DNA of 21,418 bases, from positions 1-21,418 of the forward strand of contig JACWAG010000344.1 of the NCBI GenBank assembly GCA_014874425.1. The letters are read 5' to 3'. Shown in pieces: positions 14,877 to 21,418 of the stretch. The position numbers and the translations under genes are program-made. Position 1 is the stretch's first letter; every line of letters begins with the position of its first letter. The notes under the pieces are model-generated. The model made no database searches, was not told the DNA's origin, and was given only the letters and a program-made list of their open reading frames with translations. Source of the DNA: Syntrophaceae bacterium (lineage in GTDB: Bacteria > Desulfobacterota > Desulfomonilia > Desulfomonilales > Desulfomonilaceae).

Positions 14877-15407
14877 ATGTTCAAGATCGGAGAAGTAGTA
14901 GTTTACCCAGTTCATGGGGTAGCAAGAATAGTTGGAATTAGGAAAGAAAAAATCGGAAACTCTGACCAGCTCTGCTACATATTGGAAACAGAAATCAAAA
15001 CAGCTAACGAAAAGCCTGTGATTAAACTTCCAATAGATAAGGTCGAATCCAACCGCGTACGAAAAATTGTTGATGAAAGTGAAGTTTCTCAAGTTATGGA
15101 TATCCTGGAAAAACGAGGGATGAAGACAGATACCCAGACTTGGAATCGTAGACACCGGGAATATCAGGATAAAATGAGAACCGGAAGTATTTTTCAGGCG
15201 GCTGAAGTTTACAGAGATCTAAGTTTGCTCAAAGCAAACAAAGATCTTTCTCATGGAGAAAGACGCCTTTTCGACCAGGCTCACAATTTGTTGATCAAAG
15301 AGCTTTCAATAGCTAAGCAAACAGATGAAACAGAAATAGAGCGTACGCTAAATATTATCTTCCAAAAGAACTGCGAAAATTCGTCCGAAACACAAAAAGA
15401 TTGTTGA
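14877..15407 (+). CDS. carD: CarD/CdnL-family RNA polymerase-binding regulator
   Basis: CarD-family proteins bind the RNA polymerase beta subunit through an N-terminal RID/Tudor domain and stabilise open complexes, often at rRNA promoters. The product (176 residues from this start) begins MFKIGEVVVYPVHGVARIVGI, the signature of the RID domain, with LPIDKV near residue 52. The C-terminal helical part contains WNRRHREYQDKMRTG, then ELxxxDLS-type helices (VYRDLSLLKANKDLSHGERRLF). The frame is open nine codons further upstream. The ATG at 14877 is preferred because GGGAG lies 6 nt upstream and the family begins here. It is followed 50 bp later by the PIN-TRAM gene, a common pairing. Confidence 0.92.
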   Translation: MFKIGEVVVYPVHGVARIVGIRKEKIGNSDQLCYILETEIKTANEKPVIKLPIDKVESNRVRKIVDESEVSQVMDILEKRGMKTDTQTWNRRHREYQDKMRTGSIFQAAEVYRDLSLLKANKDLSHGERRLFDQAHNLLIKELSIAKQTDETEIERTLNIIFQKNCENSSETQKDC

Positions 15408-15457
15408 TCCTAAAATAAATTGAAAAATAGCTCCATATAAACTGAAAGGATCAACAA

Positions 15458-16447
15458 TTGCCGCTCAGTAAGACAATCTCAATAATAATTTTTGGGAGTT
15501 ATGTCTTGTTTGGCGGTCTTGTTGGCTTTTCTTTATTTGGTTCAACCGATCAAATACTTCTGACTGAGGTATTTTTTCTTATCTTAGGGTTTGGGACCAT
15601 AAAGCTCCTCCAAATATGGTTAAATGCAGATGTCTTTAAAATAATCGGCGGGGTATTTGGCGCTGTCACAGGACTTATATCCGGCGTAATACTGGCCTGG
15701 AACTTATCATCCATATTCGATACCCGAGAAATAATCGGTCCACTAACCGGTCTCTTAATAATTATTCCTGTGCTTGTAGGACTTCAATTGGGTTCAGCCA
15801 AAGCACGGGAATTCAGGGACAAAATCGGAAAACCTGATAGTAATACTCGAAAAATAGTTGGTATTTTAGATACTTCAGTAATTATAGATGGACGAATAGC
15901 CGACATTTGTGAAACAGGCTTTTTGGATGGTGATCTAATAATACCTCAATTCGTACTGAAAGAGTTACAAGTTATCGCTGATTCAAGTGAGTCAACTAAA
16001 AGAACACGGGGAAGGCGGGGCTTGGATATATTAAACAAGATGAAGAAACAAGCCTATGTAAAAATCATAATTTCCGAATCAGATTACCCATCAATTAAGG
16101 AAGTAGATCAAAAGCTTATTCAATTGGCTAAACAAATTAACTGTTCAATAATTACAAATGATTTTAATTTGAATAAGGTGGCTGAAGTTCATTCAATTCA
16201 AGTTCTTAATATTAACCAATTAGCTAATGCTCTGAAACCAATAGTGCTTCCCGGTGAAACAATGAGAGTCCAGGTAATTAAAGAAGGTAAGGAACTTAAT
16301 CAAGGAGTCGCGTACCTGGATGACGGTACAATGGTTGTAATTGATAATGGCAAAAAACTTATGGGCCGCAATATTGACGCCACTGTAACCAGCGTACTGC
16401 AAACCACAGCGGGACGAATGATCTTTGCCACTTACAAAGGTGCCTGA
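15458..16447 (+). CDS. YacL-like membrane PIN-TRAM domain protein
   Basis: This 329-residue protein has an N-terminal membrane domain with about four hydrophobic helices (roughly 7-27, 33-53, 61-84, 93-112). A PIN-fold nuclease-like domain follows, with acidic residues in GILDTSVIIDGR (Asp138), LKELQ (Glu169), RRGLDIL (Asp190) and TNDFNLNK (Asp235). A C-terminal TRAM domain (about 262-327) should bind RNA. The family resembles B. subtilis YacL; a ribonuclease role is inferred from the fold and not proven. The start is TTG with AAGGA 7 nt upstream; no nearby ATG fits. It lies 50 bp after carD. In many bacteria ispD follows this pair, but here the next gene is convergent. Confidence 0.9.
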   Translation: MPLSKTISIIIFGSYVLFGGLVGFSLFGSTDQILLTEVFFLILGFGTIKLLQIWLNADVFKIIGGVFGAVTGLISGVILAWNLSSIFDTREIIGPLTGLLIIIPVLVGLQLGSAKAREFRDKIGKPDSNTRKIVGILDTSVIIDGRIADICETGFLDGDLIIPQFVLKELQVIADSSESTKRTRGRRGLDILNKMKKQAYVKIIISESDYPSIKEVDQKLIQLAKQINCSIITNDFNLNKVAEVHSIQVLNINQLANALKPIVLPGETMRVQVIKEGKELNQGVAYLDDGTMVVIDNGKKLMGRNIDATVTSVLQTTAGRMIFATYKGA

Positions 16448-16451
16448 ACCT

Positions 16452-16504
16452 GAAAAAGAAAAAAGGCTGGAGAAAACACAACTCAGTGTTAAAATCCAAC
16501 CTTT
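16452..16504 (-). terminator. Intrinsic terminator downstream of the single-TM protein gene
   Basis: Outer arms AAAGGCTGGA (16462-16471) and TCCAACCTTT (16495-16504), with one mismatch, enclose an inner stem AACAC/GTGTT with a 6-nt loop. On the minus strand the stem is followed by TTTTTTCTTTTTC, a strong T-tract. It terminates the gene at 16587-17333 and may also stop the PIN-TRAM transcript from the other side. Confidence 0.7.
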
Positions 16505-16537
16505 CCAACATGCACCGGAAAATTTATTGCATCGAAT

Positions 16538-16562
16538 TTCAGCCGCTCGTGATTCGGCTGAA
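16538..16562. repeat. Second hairpin just after the single-TM gene
   Basis: Arms TTCAGCCG (16538-16545) and CGGCTGAA (16555-16562) are perfectly complementary with a 9-nt loop. The overlapping TGATTC-GGCT-GAATCA offers a competing hairpin. There is no T-run, so it is more likely an mRNA 3'-end stabiliser or a protein site than a terminator. Confidence 0.4.
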
Positions 16563-16586
16563 TCACTTAATTGAACGACAGACCCA

Positions 16587-17333
16587 CTAACTCCTTCCTC
16601 TAGCGGCTAGATAGTCCTGCCAGAGCTTGACACCGGATTCCGCAGGATTGCCGGCATCGTTCCACCATCGGATAAAATCTTTGTAAGTGACCAAAAAATC
16701 AGCCCATGTTCCATTTGGAGCATATCTTTTTTTCCAGTCGGGGAAAAGATCATCGTTTGCAAGCTGAAATTCATCTTCCCCGAAATCCGGAAATGTTTTT
16801 TGAAATAGTTTAAGCTTTTCTTCAGAAGATACTTGAGTTTCAGCAGGTTTCACAGAGTTAACCGCAGTTTGTGGAGCTACCGGCTCAGGAGTAACGGATT
16901 CTTTCGCTTGAGGCGGAGTTAAAGTTTCCTCTTTCGGCGCTGCAGCCGCGACAGGCGGAGCCACTGAATTCTTTTCAATTGCCGGCGAAACCACTTCGGG
17001 TGTTTTCATCGGCGCAACTTGTGGTAGCTGAGGACCGGAAGACGAGGGTTCTAGCATTGACATAGCCGTAGGCGCAGAGACTGCTTGAAGCTGAGCGGCT
17101 ATCCAGCCTTTGCTGGGGTCGAACTCTTGGATTCCTCCAAAAACTTTATCAATCCTATATGCTTTTCCCAATCCAACCGGACTCAGATAATGATAACGAT
17201 TTTGAATCCCGAGAAGCAAAAAACCTAAAGCAATAACAACAAGAAATACCCAGGAGTGAAGTTTGGTCCAACCAGGACTTAATTTTAAATTATCCAAGTC
17301 GGGACGTCGCTCTTCTTTCGGTCTGTCGATCAT
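16587..17333 (-). CDS. Uncharacterised single-pass membrane protein with Pro/Ala-rich linker
   Basis: I do not recognise this 248-residue protein. Residues 1-26 are polar and charged. Residues about 27-44 (WVFLVVIALGFLLLGIQ) form one transmembrane helix, so most of the chain should be outside the cytoplasm. Residues about 85-165 are a low-complexity linker rich in Pro, Ala, Glu and Val. The last 80 residues form a compact Trp- and Phe-rich region (LFPDWKKRYAP, WADFLVTYKDFIRWWNDAGN, LWQDYLAARG). The layout of helix, extended linker and C-terminal domain resembles envelope-spanning proteins such as TonB in shape only. The ATG follows AAGGAGG at 7-nt spacing, a near-perfect site suggesting good expression. 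It stands alone between a terminator and a long gap. Confidence 0.85.
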   Translation of the reverse strand: MIDRPKEERRPDLDNLKLSPGWTKLHSWVFLVVIALGFLLLGIQNRYHYLSPVGLGKAYRIDKVFGGIQEFDPSKGWIAAQLQAVSAPTAMSMLEPSSSGPQLPQVAPMKTPEVVSPAIEKNSVAPPVAAAAPKEETLTPPQAKESVTPEPVAPQTAVNSVKPAETQVSSEEKLKLFQKTFPDFGEDEFQLANDDLFPDWKKRYAPNGTWADFLVTYKDFIRWWNDAGNPAESGVKLWQDYLAARGRS

Positions 17334-17561
17334 CCCACAGCCTCCTTTAAAAAGGGCGATGAATGGGCAAAAGCCCTTGAATGTTTTTAATATATCACAT
17401 TTGAAAAAATCTGTAAATCATTAAATGAATATTCTTTTTTAGAAGCTGAAAAAATATTTGAATATGGGGTGGGCCTAAAAAGAAGATGTCAAAAGAAAAA
17501 AAATCACTATGTAAAGTGAAAAAATGCTTGCCTGTTCAAAGAAATATGGTAGTAAAGAGTC

Positions 17562-17579
17562 ACTTCTCAACATACCCTT
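17562..17579 (+). repeat. Dispersed 18-bp direct repeat, copy 1
   Basis: The sequence ACTTCTCAACATACCCTT occurs here and again, exactly, at 19323-19340 in the same orientation. ATGGTAG also precedes both copies, by 9 nt here (17546-17552) and 7 nt there. The copies flank the signal-peptide protein gene. Chance identity of this length in 21 kb is unlikely. Confidence 0.7.
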
Positions 17580-17588
17580 TCGAATCGT

Positions 17589-17640
17589 GAAAAGCCCTGA
17601 AAGGGGCGGCTTATAAGCCGTTTTCGGGCTTTTCATTTTT
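17589..17640. terminator. Large near-palindromic hairpin, probable terminator of the signal-peptide protein gene
   Basis: Outer arms GAAAAGCCC (17589-17597) and GGGCTTTTC (17626-17634) are perfect complements. They enclose an inner perfect palindrome CGGCTTATAAGCCG (17607-17620). The plus strand then reads ATTTTT, and the minus strand ends in CTTTTC. It lies about 150 bp past the stop of the minus-strand gene at 17793. It could instead end a small plus-strand RNA starting near the 18-bp repeat. Confidence 0.6.
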
Positions 17641-17792
17641 ATGCGGTTGAGGTAAAAAATGAATGGCGCCGGAGGAGGGCTATCCAACTCTTGGTTTCCC
17701 TGACTTTAGGACATTCAGTCAAGGTAGAGTTTAAACCCTATTTCAATGAAAGGACATTCAGAGCCGGCGCCATCCAAACCGAAAGTAGTCAC

Positions 17793-18863
17793 TTAGAAGA
17801 TCAGCCCTGCTTCAACATATGCGCCTTCGAGATAAAGATTCATCTGCAAATCATTCCGGTTTTCATTGAAACTGAGCCACCTGTATCCGCCTTTAACAAA
17901 ACCCCAACGATTACAATTCAGAGGCACGCTGAATCGCAAACCAGGCTCGATGTCCAATACCAGGGTGTTATCAAGATACCCAATGCTGAATTCACTGTCA
18001 CAAGCCAATGTGGCGCCGTTACACAATGTTCTAATACATTTTCTTAGGTTGATGCCTGACATTAACATCTGTCTGGTTCTGTCATTGGTGCTGGCCGGCC
18101 AATTCGGACAAACTGAACACGCTACCTTAAACTGTTGCGGATTGTACAACCAGGCCGTGTAAATCGACACATTGGCATTGCAGGTATTGATGAAGCTATA
18201 CATCAGGCCAAGTCGCTGATAAATAAAACTCCAATTAGTATGAACTTGCTCTCCAACAGGCACGTACCAATTTCCGTAATAGAAAGGTTTAGTGGTAACC
18301 GCTGTGCCACTTAAGTTTATAGGCATGATGGAGTAATATATAGCCCAGTTCCAGTTTATCTGATAATAGGCCGAATATTCACCCAACACAGGATGCTTCG
18401 GTAAACCAAGATCATCCGTCAGGTCTACACCGTTAGCAGGTTGACCGAGAACCATGCCTGGCCATTGAAGGGTCCCACTGAGTCTCGGCAAAAAAACCTG
18501 AGCGCTAATTTCCCACTGTCTACAAAATCTACGTGGAACAATACAGGGCGGTTCAGGTTTTGGACCGCAAATTAGACCTGGAGCGCAAACAGGTGATTTA
18601 ACCTTGGATATCGGACGTGCATAACCTATGTATGGTCTATAAGACGCCGGTTCAAACCTGGGAGCCGTAGCCGATACTACATCGGACGGCGTACCAGGAT
18701 AATCCGATTTTAACCCCGACAACGCCGAGTTAGACCCGTAAGGAACGTCAACCAGGGGATCAATAATTACGTTGATAAATTTTTGATTGTCGTAAGGAAA
18801 TGCAATTACAACTGAACCAAAAAACAATAAGCATACCAGTAGCGTAACAGTGCTTCTTTTCAT
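17793..18863 (-). CDS. Predicted outer-membrane beta-barrel-like protein, function unknown
   Basis: The product is 356 residues. A clear signal peptide is present: positive MKRS, hydrophobic TVTLLVCLLFFGSVVIA, then a likely cleavage before FPYD. Residues about 60-125 are Pro- and Cys-rich (CAPGLICGPKPEPPC). From about 130 to the end, alternating polar and aromatic residues (EYSAYYQINWNWAIYYSIMP, WGFVKGGYRWLSF) suggest beta strands. The chain ends AYVEAGLIF with terminal Phe, the usual signal for outer-membrane barrel assembly. Several cysteines in the barrel region are unusual. The frame is open nine codons upstream from a GTG. The ATG at 18863 is chosen because GGGAGG lies 8 nt upstream and the signal peptide starts there. 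I do not recognise the family, so transport or pore function is only inferred. Confidence 0.85.
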   Translation of the reverse strand: MKRSTVTLLVCLLFFGSVVIAFPYDNQKFINVIIDPLVDVPYGSNSALSGLKSDYPGTPSDVVSATAPRFEPASYRPYIGYARPISKVKSPVCAPGLICGPKPEPPCIVPRRFCRQWEISAQVFLPRLSGTLQWPGMVLGQPANGVDLTDDLGLPKHPVLGEYSAYYQINWNWAIYYSIMPINLSGTAVTTKPFYYGNWYVPVGEQVHTNWSFIYQRLGLMYSFINTCNANVSIYTAWLYNPQQFKVACSVCPNWPASTNDRTRQMLMSGINLRKCIRTLCNGATLACDSEFSIGYLDNTLVLDIEPGLRFSVPLNCNRWGFVKGGYRWLSFNENRNDLQMNLYLEGAYVEAGLIF

Positions 18864-18900
18864 TGCCCTGTCCTCCCAGCTCGAACTCACTGGTATTGCT

Positions 18901-18927
18901 TAAATATTTTTTACGAAACTTTGTCAA
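18901..18927 (-). promoter_or_regulatory. Predicted promoter of the signal-peptide protein gene
   Basis: On the minus strand a consensus -35 TTGACA (18922-18927) is followed by TATTTA (18901-18906) after 15 bp, or TTTAAG after 17 bp. It lies about 40 bp before the chosen ATG, a normal distance. Confidence 0.45.
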
Positions 18928-18949
18928 GATAAAAAATGCAAACTTAACC

Positions 18950-18996
18950 ATATATTGTGTTTTTTTATGAGAAACGACTTATTTTACACAATATAT
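18950..18996. repeat. 11-bp inverted repeat ATATATTGTGT / ACACAATATAT
   Basis: The arms at 18950-18960 and 18986-18996 are perfect complements separated by 25 bp. They lie 23 bp upstream of the predicted -35 of the signal-peptide protein gene. The same 11-mer also occurs at 13522-13532, just upstream of parA. It may be an operator pair, although AT-rich composition makes chance more likely. Confidence 0.4.
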
Positions 18997-19322
18997 AGAC
19001 TAAAAAACAATGATTTATATTAATTTACAAATATTTAACATAATTAAATTACTATAACTCTCATTAATTATGATTATAATTAGTGAACAGTTAAATCTAT
19101 TTTTCATCAAGCTTAATAAATGTTTTCTGAAAAAAGCCTATGTGTGAGTTCGGCTTGAAGAAAACGAGCTATGTTTCTTAAAAGATTTTATTCCCCTCCT
19201 TTCTGTAAAGGGTCCTGCAATTGTAATTCAAGTCCCACATGAAACCACACGGGAACCAGCTCAACATCGACATAAAATTTTTAAGATGGAAAACTTAATG
19301 AAAACTAAATGGTAGGGTAATT

Positions 19323-19340
19323 ACTTCTCAACATACCCTT
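19323..19340 (+). repeat. Dispersed 18-bp direct repeat, copy 2
   Basis: This is an exact copy of ACTTCTCAACATACCCTT at 17562-17579. In this copy AGGGTA at 19314-19319 can pair with TACCCT inside the repeat, forming a 6-bp hairpin. The other copy can form only four of these pairs (GGTA/TACC). Confidence 0.7.
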
Positions 19341-19526
19341 GCCAACATCACAACTAACTGAATTCACGTATTATATAGTTTAATTATGATGTCAAGTAAA
19401 AAATGATCGTTAAAATTAAGGATGTTACATTTAAAAAGTGATAGCATTTCGATGTTATTTTAATAGAAAGCATTCATAATAATCTGAAATCCCACCACAA
19501 ATAGGTATACATAGTATCTCGATGAG

Positions 19527-19554
19527 TTGAAAATTATCGATATCATGATATCTT
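19527..19554 (+). promoter_or_regulatory. Predicted promoter of the patatin gene overlapped by a 14-bp palindrome
   Basis: TTGAAA (19527-19532) and TATCTT (19549-19554) are separated by 16 bp. The perfect palindrome GATATCATGATATC (19539-19552) covers the spacer and part of the -10. The -10 ends only 9 bp before the ATG, so a transcript from here would be nearly leaderless. That agrees with the absence of a clear Shine-Dalgarno. Confidence 0.4.
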
Positions 19555-19563
19555 GAAAAAATT

Positions 19564-20640
19564 ATGAAGAAGATGATTCGTTTTAAAGCTGGATCGGGAA
19601 TCCTTAATCTTATACGCGATGAGGGCCTTAAATCTGAGCGCGTACGCGTATTCACCGGACCCGCGGGTGGTCCTAAATGGTTTGTTTCTGTAGGTTTCGA
19701 CAAAGCCCTTATTAGGAGTGAATTTCTCCAAAAATCCTCTTCTGAACGAGTCCTTTTAACTGGGGCCTCGGCAGGCGCATGGAGGTGTTTGGCTATGGCT
19801 TGCAAAGACCCTATGAGCGCGTACGAAAAACTGAGAATAGCGTATTCAAGAAATGTTTTTACAGCTCAGGACAACCCATCAACTGTTTCGGCGAAACTAA
19901 GAAGTAATGTAGAGACTTTTATAAATGATCAAGATCTGCCTCACATATTGAACCATCCAAAATTTGATCTCGCCATACATGTTGTGAAGTCAAAGAACCT
20001 TGCAACGTCCAGTAATATTAAAGTTGAAGGTTTGGCCTTGATACTGTCTGCTATATTAAACTTAATTAATTCCAAATACATCGGACTATTTTATGATAAA
20101 TCAATTTTCTATACTGGTAATCACGCGCCTGAATTTGCTTCCCATGATTTTGATGGTCTAGCCTTCAGAATCAATAACCAAAATATTAAAGAAGTTGCTT
20201 TGGCCACTGGATCATTGCCATATTTTATTAAGGGAGTGTCTAATATTCGAGGGGCGCATGAAGGTGTTTACCGAGATGGTGGCCTAATTAACTATCAATT
20301 AAATGAAGATTACCATCCAAAAGATGGGCTTACACTTTTTTTTCATTATCAGGAAAGAATCACTCCCGGATGGTTCGACAAAAAACTCTACTGGAAGAAA
20401 GCCGCAGGCAAAAACCTAGAACGAGTTTTACAGATTTTCCCAAGTGAAACATTCGTCAAGATGCTCCCTGATAGAAAAATCCCTGATAGAACCGATTTTG
20501 TGACTTTTGTTAATGATCCAGAAGAAAGAATAAGAAGATGGGACAAAGTTTGCCAATTGAGTGAACTTATTGCGGAAGATTTTATGGAAAGTGTCGAATC
20601 GGGCCAAATTCGTGATAGAGTTGAACCTCTTTTCCCATGA
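19564..20640 (+). CDS. Patatin-like phospholipase/acyl hydrolase
   Basis: The 358-residue protein has the patatin catalytic pattern. GPAGGPKWF (32-40) forms the glycine-rich oxyanion segment. LLTGASAGAWR carries the nucleophile Ser69 in GxSxG, and YRDGGLINYQ supplies the dyad Asp238 in DGG. Such enzymes hydrolyse acyl esters of phospholipids or other lipids. No signal peptide is seen and one hydrophobic stretch (about 157-177) may contact membrane, so a cytoplasmic or membrane-surface site is likely. The first ATG is used; a second ATG three codons in is equally possible, and neither has a good ribosome site. A dCMP-deaminase-like gene follows 36 bp downstream on the same strand, so cotranscription is likely. 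Its substrate cannot be told from sequence. Confidence 0.88.
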   Translation: MKKMIRFKAGSGILNLIRDEGLKSERVRVFTGPAGGPKWFVSVGFDKALIRSEFLQKSSSERVLLTGASAGAWRCLAMACKDPMSAYEKLRIAYSRNVFTAQDNPSTVSAKLRSNVETFINDQDLPHILNHPKFDLAIHVVKSKNLATSSNIKVEGLALILSAILNLINSKYIGLFYDKSIFYTGNHAPEFASHDFDGLAFRINNQNIKEVALATGSLPYFIKGVSNIRGAHEGVYRDGGLINYQLNEDYHPKDGLTLFFHYQERITPGWFDKKLYWKKAAGKNLERVLQIFPSETFVKMLPDRKIPDRTDFVTFVNDPEERIRRWDKVCQLSELIAEDFMESVESGQIRDRVEPLFP

Positions 20641-20676
20641 GATCGGATCTAAAATATTGCATTAAGGCGATAAACT

Positions 20677-21282
20677 ATGAATAGACCATCGTGGCACGAA
20701 TACTTTATGATGCTGGCCAAGCTGGTTAGTGTTCGGTCTACCTGTAACTCCAGGAAGATTGGAGCTGTAATCGTAAGAAACAACAGAATACTTGCTACAG
20801 GTTATAACGGAGCTGTACACGGGGCCCCCCACTGTTCCGACAAAGGACCTGACTTCTGTTTACGTAGATCTATAGGCGCACATGACGCAGAGAAATATAA
20901 TTATTGTTTATCAAGTCATGCCGAAGTAAACGCTGTGAATCAAGCCGCCAGGTTCGGCACTCCATTGGAGAATGCTACTCTATACTGCACACTTGAACCT
21001 TGTAACTGGTGTTTCAAACAATTGATTCAAGCCGGAATCAGAGAAATTTATTTTGAATCGCCATATGATTCAAAAAATAGGGATTTTGATCTATTCTGGC
21101 GACAAACAATGAAAACTAATAAAGAAATTAGAATATTTCAACAGATATCCATTTCAGACCAGGCAAAAAAATTTATGATTAAAACTTTACTTAACGATTC
21201 AACACGAAAATTGTTGGCTACTGATCCGACAGAAACTTCACAGTTGAATGAAGATGCGCTGGGTGAATTTCTGAAGAACTAA
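20677..21282 (+). CDS. Deoxycytidylate (dCMP) deaminase-like protein
   Basis: This zinc-dependent deaminase of 201 residues resembles dCMP deaminases such as ComEB, which convert dCMP to dUMP for thymidylate synthesis. The motifs are SRKIGAVIVRNNRILATGYNGAVHGAPHC (24-53), the catalytic HAE (His81, Glu83) and PCNWC (Cys109, Cys112) for zinc. The GYNG and APHC segments favour dCMP deaminase over TadA, whose copy elsewhere in the window lacks them. The extra C-terminal part after about residue 130 is polar, unrecognised and longer than in minimal family members. The ATG has AAGG about 9 nt upstream. Activity on another nucleotide, or in RNA, cannot be excluded. Confidence 0.85.
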   Translation: MNRPSWHEYFMMLAKLVSVRSTCNSRKIGAVIVRNNRILATGYNGAVHGAPHCSDKGPDFCLRRSIGAHDAEKYNYCLSSHAEVNAVNQAARFGTPLENATLYCTLEPCNWCFKQLIQAGIREIYFESPYDSKNRDFDLFWRQTMKTNKEIRIFQQISISDQAKKFMIKTLLNDSTRKLLATDPTETSQLNEDALGEFLKN

Positions 21283-21308
21283 GAGAACTCAACTAAGTAT
21301 CAGCTATT

Positions 21309-21332
21309 TAAGAATTGATTCTCAATTTTCTA
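21309..21332. terminator. Weak hairpin between convergent genes
   Basis: AATTGA-TTC-TCAATT, followed by TTC-rich sequence, lies between the dCMP deaminase-like gene and a convergent gene. The stem has mostly A-T pairs and a 3-nt loop, so it is at best a weak terminator. Confidence 0.25.
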
Positions 21333-21418
21333 TTCGCAGAGTTTGACTAGTCTGTTCCATCTTTCAGTGATCTTATCCTGAATTTCCGAAGTGAGTTTTT
21401 CATCCAGGTGCCTATAAC
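21330..21418 (-). CDS. C-terminal end of an unknown protein (cut by window edge)
   Basis: The minus strand carries an open frame entering from the right edge and ending at a TAG at 21330-21332. Only 28 residues are visible, ending in RWNRLVKLCE; they are charged and look helical. The even coding character and the convergent position after a short gap support a real gene, but the family cannot be identified from so little sequence. Confidence 0.5.
   Translation of the reverse strand, partial: YRHLDEKLTSEIQDKITERWNRLVKLCE

Larger units (their letters stand above)
17334..17792. other. Gene-free stretch with strong hairpin and one copy of an 18-bp repeat
   Basis: This 459-bp gap separates two minus-strand genes. 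It contains a short GC hairpin near 17352-17378 (AAGGGC/GCCCTT), an A-rich segment, one copy of an 18-bp dispersed repeat (17562-17579) and a large near-palindromic hairpin (17589-17634). No credible coding frame was seen. Confidence 0.55.
18864..19563. other. Long AT-rich gene-free region between the signal-peptide protein gene and patatin gene
   Basis: This 700-bp gap lies between divergent genes. It contains a promoter facing the minus-strand gene (18901-18927), an 11-bp inverted repeat (18950-18996), very AT-rich DNA to about 19130, and a weak AAGCC/GGCTT hairpin near 19133-19156. The second copy of the 18-bp repeat (19323-19340) and a palindrome over a likely promoter (19527-19554) follow. 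No convincing coding frame or known RNA was recognised. Confidence 0.55.

Noticed and set aside
14793..15155. 120-residue minus-strand ORF over carD
   Set aside because: It is a shadow of the well-supported CarD frame and has no family features.
17691..18047. 118-residue plus-strand ORF opposite the end of the signal-peptide protein gene
   Set aside because: It is antisense to a gene with a signal peptide and barrel-type C-terminus, has no ribosome site and no recognisable domain.
19169..19240. Short ORF starting MFLKRFYSPP in the long AT-rich gap
   Set aside because: Only about 23 codons, no ribosome site and no conserved feature; likely chance.
19564..21282. A CBASS operon
   Set aside because: A patatin-like gene alone is not enough; no CD-NTase cyclase, ubiquitin-like or HORMA partner is present in the window.

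Overview
The window looks like the chromosomal replication-origin neighbourhood of an anaerobic Gram-negative bacterium, most likely a Desulfobacterota (former Deltaproteobacteria) sulfate reducer or syntroph. This is inferred from three things: dnaA-dnaN-gyrB without recF, an MvhD-MetV-MetF set of the Wood-Ljungdahl methyl branch, and a signal-peptide protein that resembles an outer-membrane barrel. No ribosomal RNA, CRISPR array, transposase or integrase was seen, so this is mainly core chromosome with a less conserved right third.

Left part (1-4131, all minus strand): the N-terminal piece of a PAS-domain protein, then tRNA-Ser(CGA), tadA, ilvD and a PPi-type phosphofructokinase. Transcription runs from high to low coordinates, so the order is pfp, ilvD, tadA, tRNA-Ser. 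The tadA reading frame runs 32 nt into the tRNA gene, and its only stop codon lies in the tRNA anticodon stem.

Middle left (4486-6569, plus strand): mvhD, metV and metF form a tight operon. Its products should make an iron-sulfur/flavin methylenetetrahydrofolate reductase complex. No hdrA is present beside it. A bidirectional hairpin terminator separates it from the convergent origin cluster.

Origin cluster (6651-14627, all minus strand): in transcription order cutA, rsmG, parA, parB, dnaA, dnaN, gyrB. Genes for the initiator, sliding clamp, gyrase B and ParAB segregation all lie on one strand. The 201-bp dnaA-dnaN gap has several near-consensus DnaA boxes, an AT-rich stretch and a perfect 12-bp palindrome, making it a candidate oriC or DnaA-controlled promoter. 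No convincing parS site was found.

Right part: a CarD-family RNA polymerase regulator with a long leader that may encode a 27-residue peptide, then a YacL-like PIN-TRAM membrane protein (plus strand). Two unrecognised envelope proteins follow on the minus strand: a single-TM protein with a Pro/Ala-rich linker, and a signal-peptide protein resembling an outer-membrane barrel. Last come a patatin-like hydrolase and a dCMP-deaminase-like protein (plus strand), and the tail of an unknown minus-strand gene at the edge. The gaps here are long, AT-rich and contain inverted repeats and one 18-bp dispersed direct repeat.

No clearly new multi-gene system was found. The best leads are the tadA/tRNA overlap, the hdrA-less mvhD-metVF operon, the carD leader, and the palindrome over the likely promoter of the patatin gene.
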